Assembly (NCBI GenBank): GCA_022790905.1 | Contig: JAAVYC010000087.1 | Span: 1 to 11,333 of the forward strand | Origin: Lachnospiraceae bacterium | Lineage (GTDB): Bacteria; Bacillota; Clostridia; Lachnospirales; Lachnospiraceae | DNA length: 11,333 nt | Direction of reading: 5' to 3' | Part shown: in pieces, positions 7,518-11,333 of the stretch | Numbering within the stretch: position 1 is the first letter of the stretch | Layout of the letters: every line of letters starts with the position of its first letter | Program-made: the position numbers and the translations under genes | Notes under the pieces: model-generated | Database searches by the model: none | What the model was told of the DNA's origin: nothing | The model's input: the letters and a program-made list of their open reading frames with translations, nothing else

Positions 7518-7528
7518 TGGTATAACCA
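7518..7528. promoter_or_regulatory. GntR/FadR-type operator (gntR side)
   Basis: TGGTATAACCA is a TGGT-N3-ACCA palindrome, the pattern bound by FadR-subfamily GntR proteins. It lies about 9-19 bases downstream of the predicted gntR transcription start, so binding would block that promoter. The same 11 bases occur at 7679-7689. Confidence 0.75.
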
Positions 7529-7542
7529 CATACCACATTATC

Positions 7543-7571
7543 ATTATATTGTAATATTTGTAAAAAATCAA
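7543..7571 (-). promoter_or_regulatory. Sigma-A promoter of the gntR gene
   Basis: On the minus strand, TTGATT (7571-7566) and TATAAT (7548-7543) are separated by exactly 17 bases. The predicted transcription start is near 7536, about 48 bases before the chosen ATG. The operator at 7518-7528 lies in the early transcribed region. Confidence 0.75.
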
Positions 7572-7575
7572 GAAA

Positions 7576-7591
7576 GTTATCTGTAGATAAC
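7576..7591. promoter_or_regulatory. 16-bp perfect palindrome between the divergent promoters
   Basis: GTTATCTGTAGATAAC consists of arms GTTATCT and AGATAAC around a GT centre. It abuts the upstream side of the gntR -35 box and lies about 32 bases upstream of the hypB -35 box, a position suiting an activator or a second regulator. It does not match the TGGT-N3-ACCA operators. Confidence 0.4.
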
Positions 7592-7622
7592 AGAGAAAAT
7601 GCCAATTATCAGAGAGATGTTC

Positions 7623-7652
7623 TTGACGTATCTCTATTTGACATGCTAAAAT
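7623..7652 (+). promoter_or_regulatory. Predicted promoter of the hypB cluster
   Basis: TTGACG (7623-7628) and TAAAAT (7647-7652) are 18 bases apart, with a TGC extended -10 element directly before TAAAAT. The predicted start is near 7659. A consensus TTGACA at 7638-7643 is an alternative -35 but has no good -10 partner at normal spacing. Confidence 0.55.
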
Positions 7653-7677
7653 TTTTACAAAACTAAAAATTGTTATT

Positions 7678-7690
7678 CTGGTATAACCAG
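7678..7690. promoter_or_regulatory. GntR/FadR-type operator (hypB side)
   Basis: CTGGTATAACCAG is a 13-bp TGGT-N3-ACCA palindrome. Its 11-base core is identical to the site at 7518-7528. It falls about 20-32 bases downstream of the predicted hypB transcription start, consistent with roadblock repression by the divergent GntR regulator. Confidence 0.78.
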
Positions 7691-7735
7691 AAGAGAAATC
7701 AGGATTTATACAGCAGAGTCAGAAGGAGGGACTGA

Positions 7736-8407
7736 ATGGAGAAATTCCGTGTATTAGAGATAAAAAAAAGCGTTTTTGAGGACAATGATCGCGAAGCAGA
7801 TACTATGAGAAGGGAATTAAAAAAGCAAAAGACTTTTTTGCTGAATTTGATGTCATCTCCGGGGTCAGGAAAGACGACGACTTTGCAGCGGACGATCGAC
7901 GTATTGAAAAATGAGATGAGAATAGGTGTTATGGAAGCAGATATTGATTCGGATGTAGATGCGGATATCATTTCTAAGACCGGTGTGAAAGTGATTCAAC
8001 TTCACACTGGAGGAATGTGCCATTTGGATTCCGGGATGGCAAAGCAGGGGATGGAAGCATTGGGGTGTAAAGATTTAGATTTAGCGATTCTAGAGAACGT
8101 TGGAAATTTGGTTTGTCCGGCGGAATTTGATACGGGAGCATCGAAAAATGCCATGATTTTGAGCGTACCGGAAGGTGACGATAAACCTTTAAAATATCCG
8201 TTAATGTTTCGGATTGTAGATGTGCTACTGATCAATAAAATAGATGTGATAGAATATTTTGAATTTGATCTAAAAGCCTGTGAAGAAAGGGTAAAAAAGT
8301 TAAATCCAAATGTGACGATAATTCCAATTTCGGCAAAAACCGGAGAGGGAATTGACAGATGGGCAGACTGGCTTCGCGCTGAAGTAAAACAGTGGAACGA
8401 AATATAG
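7736..8407 (+). CDS. hypB: HypB-like nickel incorporation GTPase
   Basis: This is a 223-residue SIMIBI-class GTPase that, in known systems, works with HypA to insert nickel into [NiFe]-hydrogenase. It shows a Walker A SSPGSGKTT (residues 40-48), ADIDSDVDA (68-76), the G-domain metal-site residues C95-H96 in GGMCHLD and C127 in ENVGNLVCPAEFD, the family signature PEGDDKPLKYP, NKID (167-170) and SAK (199-201). The N-terminus is short and lacks both the CxxCGC motif and the histidine-rich nickel-storage stretch found in many HypB proteins. GGAGG lies seven bases before the ATG. It opens a cluster with an Fe-S/FAD oxidoreductase (21-base gap) and hypA, without a visible hydrogenase. UreG- or CooC-like roles are less likely given the CHLD and PEGDDKP signatures. 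Confidence 0.92.
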   Translation: MEKFRVLEIKKSVFEDNDREADTMRRELKKQKTFLLNLMSSPGSGKTTTLQRTIDVLKNEMRIGVMEADIDSDVDADIISKTGVKVIQLHTGGMCHLDSGMAKQGMEALGCKDLDLAILENVGNLVCPAEFDTGASKNAMILSVPEGDDKPLKYPLMFRIVDVLLINKIDVIEYFEFDLKACEERVKKLNPNVTIIPISAKTGEGIDRWADWLRAEVKQWNEI

Positions 8408-8428
8408 TTGGGGAAAAGGAGAGAAAAA

Positions 8429-11125
8429 ATGGCGAAAGAGAGAGAGCTGATTTTAAAACTTGGTCAAAAGATTACCGACCGAATCGGTCATAAAGTAACG
8501 GTAGAAGATCCAGAATATTGGGGATTGGCAAGTGTTGTGACAGATGAGATGGCGGAGGTTGCCCTATCCATGAAAGTCCGTGTGCCAGTTACAGCAGAGC
8601 AGATTGCGAAGAATTGTGGAAAGAGCCTTAAGAAGACAGAGGAATTGTTGAAAGAGATGAGTGTGATCGGTTTGATCGAGTACAACTGGGAGAATCCAAG
8701 GCATGAAAAACAATATATACTCCCAATGTTTGTACCGGGATGTGCGGAATTCATGGTCATGAATAAAGCGCAGGTAGAAGAACACACAGAGATCGCAGAT
8801 TTTTTTGAGCAAATGTCAAGACTTCCGCTTGAGAAAGTCACTCCAATGGTGCCTCCGGGGGGAGCAGGAATTGGTATGCATGTTATTCCGGTGGAAAAGG
8901 CAATACCGACCGAACAGAAATCGGCGAGCGTAGAACATATCTCTCATTGGCTAAAAAAATATAAAGATAAATATGCAGTTGGTCTCTGTTCCTGCCGTTT
9001 GCAGCAGCGTATTAGAGGCGAGGGAACGGGAGATATCGAAGGAGAACTTTGCATAGGCGTCGGCGATATGGCAGATTATCTGGTGGAGACAAATAAGGGT
9101 CGCTATATTGATTACGATGAAGTGATAGAAATCTTAGAGCGTTCCGAAAAAAACGGGTTTGTGCATCAGATTACCAATATTGACGGTCAGGATAAGATTT
9201 TTGCAATCTGTAACTGTGCGGCTGGAGTATGCAATGCACTCCGTACGTCTCAGTTGTTTAATACACCGAACATGTCCCGTTCTGCGTATCGGGCGAGCGT
9301 GGATCCACAGAATTGTGTGGCGTGTGGACGCTGTGTGGAAGTTTGCCCGGCAGGCGCGGCAAAGCTTGGTCAAAAGCTCTGCACGAAAAATGGAGCGATC
9401 GAGTATCCACAGCAGGAACTTCCAGATACCGTAAAATGGGGACCGGAAAAATGGGATCCGAATTACCGAGACAATAATAAGATCAACTGTTATGATACCG
9501 GTACAGCTCCGTGTAAGACGGCCTGTCCGGCGCATCTTCCGGTACAGGGATATGTAAAAATGGCGGCGCAGGGCAGGTATCTGGATGCACTGAAATTAAT
9601 CAAACATGAAAATCCATTTCCAGCAGTCTGCGGTGCTATCTGTAATAGGCGCTGTGAAGACGCATGTACGCGCGGAACGATTGACGAGGCAGTTGCCATT
9701 GATGAGATTAAAAAATTTATTGCGGAGCAAGAATTAAATAGTGAACAGCGATATATTCCAAAGACAGAAAACCACGAGGGAAAACAGTTCGAGGAAAAGA
9801 TGGCAGTGATTGGGGCAGGCCCGTCCGGAATGTCAGCAACGTATTATCTGAGAACAAAAGGATACCCTGTGACGATATTTGAAAAAGAGAGCAGACCTGG
9901 TGGAATGTTATTAAATGGGATCCCGTCTTTTCGTCTGGAAAAAAGCGTGATTGAAGCGGAGATTGATGTGTTGCGAGAAATGGGTGTGGAGTTCCGTTGT
10001 GGCATAGAAGTCGGAAAAGATGTGACGATTCAACAGCTCCGTGATGAAGGATACCAGGCCTTTTATCTGGCAATCGGTGCCCAGGGAGGACGTAAGACTG
10101 GAGTTCCGGGTGAAGATGCAGAAAGTGTGATGACCGGAGTGGAGTTCTTGAGAAAAGCCAATATTGCCGAGGACGAACGGGCACTTTCCGGTGACACTGT
10201 GGTGATCGGAGGAGGAAATGTGGCAATCGACGTCTCGAGGACAGCGCTTCGCTCTGGATCCGACAAAGTATTGCAATTTTGTCTGGAATCCCGCGAGATT
10301 ATGCCGGCAGCCGCGGATGAGATCAAGGAGGCAGAAGAAGAGGGAATTGAGATTCGAAATGGCTGGGGACCAAAAGAAATCGTGACGGAAAACGACCAGG
10401 TCAAAGCTGTTGTATTCAAGAAATGCACGTCTGTTTTTGATGAAGATGGGAAATTCAATCCTCAGTATGATGAGCAGGAGCTTTTCACGGTGGAATGTAA
10501 AAATGTGATTGTTTCCATTGGACAGTCCATCGAGTGGGGAGATTTGTTGGAAAATACAAAGGTAGAGCGAAATAAAAATAATACAGCAGTCGCAGATTCT
10601 TTCACATTACAGACAGGTGAGCCGGATATTTTTGTCGGCGGGGACGTCTATACGGGTCCTAAATTTGCCATTGATGCGATTGCGGCCGGAAAAGAAGCAT
10701 GTGAGAGTATGCATCGCTTTGTACATAAAGGACACAGCCTGACGCTTGGACGCGACAGACGTCAATTTATCGAACTCGATAAAGATGAGATTGAAATCGA
10801 GACATTTGACAATGCAAAACGTCAGATTCCAGGCAAAAAATCAGGTGTTTCCAGAGAAACTTTCAGGGATCTGCGAAGTGCGTTTACAGAAGAACAGGTT
10901 CAGGCAGAAGCGGCTCGCTGCTTAGGGTGTGGTGCTACAATTGTGGATCCAAATAAATGTATCGGCTGTGGTCTTTGTACTGTGCAATGTGAGTTTGATG
11001 CTATTCATTTAAGTCGTGATCTTCCGGCGGCGAGTAATATGTGGAAAGCGGAAGATAAACTCAAAGCGATTTTGCCGTATGCCGCGAAGCGCAAGATTAA
11101 AATTACATTCAGTAAAAATAAATAA
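8429..11125 (+). CDS. Large Fe-S/FAD NAD(P)H oxidoreductase with GltD-like core
   Basis: This is an 898-residue cytoplasmic redox protein. Residues about 30-100 resemble a winged helix. Residues about 185-270 hold a cysteine set (C187-x-C189, C208, C261-x-C263, C268) suggesting a cluster site. A 4Fe-4S ferredoxin motif CVACGRCVEVCP follows (C296, C299, C302, C306). Residues 354-430 form a GltD-like N-terminal Fe-S domain, with CKTACP and cysteines 401, 405, 409 and 413. FAD binding is at IGAGPSG (461-467), NAD(P) binding at VVIGGGNVAID (591-601), and the second FAD segment is GGDVYTGPKFAIDAIAAG (737-754). Near the end are C831, C834 and a CIGCGLCTVQC motif (844-854). ATG 8429 is chosen for its AAAGGAG site; an in-frame TTG at 8408 directly follows hypB. 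It is probably an electron-transfer enzyme using NAD(P)H; its partner is unknown, and it lies between hypB and hypA. Confidence 0.85.
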   Translation: MAKERELILKLGQKITDRIGHKVTVEDPEYWGLASVVTDEMAEVALSMKVRVPVTAEQIAKNCGKSLKKTEELLKEMSVIGLIEYNWENPRHEKQYILPMFVPGCAEFMVMNKAQVEEHTEIADFFEQMSRLPLEKVTPMVPPGGAGIGMHVIPVEKAIPTEQKSASVEHISHWLKKYKDKYAVGLCSCRLQQRIRGEGTGDIEGELCIGVGDMADYLVETNKGRYIDYDEVIEILERSEKNGFVHQITNIDGQDKIFAICNCAAGVCNALRTSQLFNTPNMSRSAYRASVDPQNCVACGRCVEVCPAGAAKLGQKLCTKNGAIEYPQQELPDTVKWGPEKWDPNYRDNNKINCYDTGTAPCKTACPAHLPVQGYVKMAAQGRYLDALKLIKHENPFPAVCGAICNRRCEDACTRGTIDEAVAIDEIKKFIAEQELNSEQRYIPKTENHEGKQFEEKMAVIGAGPSGMSATYYLRTKGYPVTIFEKESRPGGMLLNGIPSFRLEKSVIEAEIDVLREMGVEFRCGIEVGKDVTIQQLRDEGYQAFYLAIGAQGGRKTGVPGEDAESVMTGVEFLRKANIAEDERALSGDTVVIGGGNVAIDVSRTALRSGSDKVLQFCLESREIMPAAADEIKEAEEEGIEIRNGWGPKEIVTENDQVKAVVFKKCTSVFDEDGKFNPQYDEQELFTVECKNVIVSIGQSIEWGDLLENTKVERNKNNTAVADSFTLQTGEPDIFVGGDVYTGPKFAIDAIAAGKEACESMHRFVHKGHSLTLGRDRRQFIELDKDEIEIETFDNAKRQIPGKKSGVSRETFRDLRSAFTEEQVQAEAARCLGCGATIVDPNKCIGCGLCTVQCEFDAIHLSRDLPAASNMWKAEDKLKAILPYAAKRKIKITFSKNK

Positions 11126-11133
11126 AACAGTTT

Positions 11134-11139
11134 TATAAT
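11134..11139 (+). promoter_or_regulatory. Possible internal -10 box upstream of hypA
   Basis: TATAAT is a perfect -10 hexamer nine bases after the stop of the large oxidoreductase gene. No convincing -35 box is found at 17-18 bases upstream, so the promoter would be weak or activator-dependent. Transcription would start near 11146, at the base of the structured leader. Confidence 0.3.
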
Positions 11140-11144
11140 GTTGA

Positions 11145-11230
11145 TACGATTTGTGCAGTGATTTGTCCGAAACGATCCTATTTAGAGCAGGATAAATAAC
11201 TGCCTGTCGTACCGAATTGGAGTATCGTAT
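11145..11230 (+). promoter_or_regulatory. Structured leader in front of hypA
   Basis: A long imperfect hairpin pairs GCAGTGATTTGTCC (11155-11168) with GGATAAATAACTGC (11190-11203), 14 positions with one mismatch and one G-U pair. It is extended at its base by TACGA (11145-11149) with TCGTA (11207-11211). An alternative pairing joins ATACGAT (11144-11150) to ATCGTAT (11224-11230), which covers the hypA start codon. The two pairings share the same left strand. This could be a regulatory leader; it could also simply be an intergenic hairpin. Confidence 0.4.
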
Positions 11231-11333
11231 GCACGAATTGGGAATTTTAGTTTACATGACAAAGACATTGAAATCTCTTGCAGAGGAGAATCGGTTGCAA
11301 AAGTGGGAAGTTGGGAATTCAAAGTCATTCTAC
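11229..11333 (+). CDS. hypA: HypA nickel metallochaperone, N-terminal fragment
   Basis: Only the first 35 codons lie in the window. The product begins MHELGILVYMTKTLKSLAEEN, and MHEL/MHEM is the invariant nickel-binding start of HypA/HybF, where His2 is a nickel ligand. The zinc-binding CxxC pairs would lie downstream of the window. GGAG (11219-11222) is six bases before the ATG. It follows the oxidoreductase gene after 103 bases that hold a structured leader. Codons 25-35 read KWEVGNSKSFY, which does not match the usual family beta-strand (V-x-S-V-x-L-x-I-G-E); one extra A in the run at 11299-11302 would give KVGSWEFKVIL, a closer pattern. It may therefore be frameshifted or contain a sequence error. 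Confidence 0.72.
   Translation, partial: MHELGILVYMTKTLKSLAEENRLQKWEVGNSKSFY

Noticed and set aside
7489..7605. Longer GntR start at 7605
   Set aside because: It would place the operator, the TATAAT promoter and the AAAGGAG site inside the coding region and add residues unlike the family.
9134..10458. Several open frames on the opposite strand inside the large oxidoreductase gene
   Set aside because: They overlap one another and a strongly supported gene, have no ribosome binding sites and encode low-information, arginine- and serine-rich products.
11144..11230. NiCo riboswitch before hypA
   Set aside because: The expected four-helix junction layout is not seen; only one long hairpin and an alternative pairing are visible.
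1..11333. CRISPR array, tRNA, rRNA or insertion sequence
   Set aside because: No regularly spaced repeats, tRNA-like cloverleaf, rRNA motif, transposase or terminal inverted repeats were seen on reading the window.

Overview
The window looks like chromosomal DNA of an anaerobic, low-to-medium-GC member of the Clostridia, most likely Lachnospiraceae. The evidence is the codon use (AGA, GGA, AAA and GTA common), strong AGGAGG/AAAGGAG ribosome binding sites, oxygen-sensitive Fe-S and flavin enzymes, and a DUF1667 protein placed between a GlpA-like oxidoreductase and a sugar kinase. This assignment is inferred from style and gene content; no search was run.

Left block (1-1513): the C-terminal two thirds of an AraM/EgsA-type sn-glycerol-1-phosphate dehydrogenase, followed with translational coupling by a HAD-IIA (AraL/NagD-like) phosphatase. 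The block ends in a 345-bp intergenic region. That region holds an unusual GC-rich two-hairpin element, a clear intrinsic terminator and, nearer the next operon, a 22-bp palindrome that may be an operator.

Middle block (1859-6569): a tight four-gene operon. It encodes a GlpA-like FAD oxidoreductase with a C-terminal BFD-type Fe-S domain, a second FAD/NAD oxidoreductase, a small four-cysteine DUF1667 protein and an FGGY-family kinase. By context it is a glycerol or polyol phosphorylation and oxidation module, in which the two flavoproteins and the DUF1667 protein could form one electron-transfer complex. The kinase does not show the usual glycerol-kinase substrate motif, so its substrate is open. 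A bidirectional terminator separates it from a convergent gene.

Right block (6775-11333): a GntR/FadR-type regulator faces a divergent cluster of hypB (nickel-insertion GTPase), an 898-residue multi-cluster Fe-S/FAD oxidoreductase with a GltD-like core, and the start of hypA (nickel metallochaperone), which is cut by the window end. The 247-bp divergent region carries two identical TGGTATAACCA operators, one just downstream of each predicted promoter, so the GntR protein probably represses both itself and the hyp cluster. No hydrogenase or other nickel enzyme is visible. HypA and HypB flanking a large redox flavoprotein under a dedicated repressor is the most interesting system here. A structured leader and a possible frameshift near the start of hypA are further points to check.
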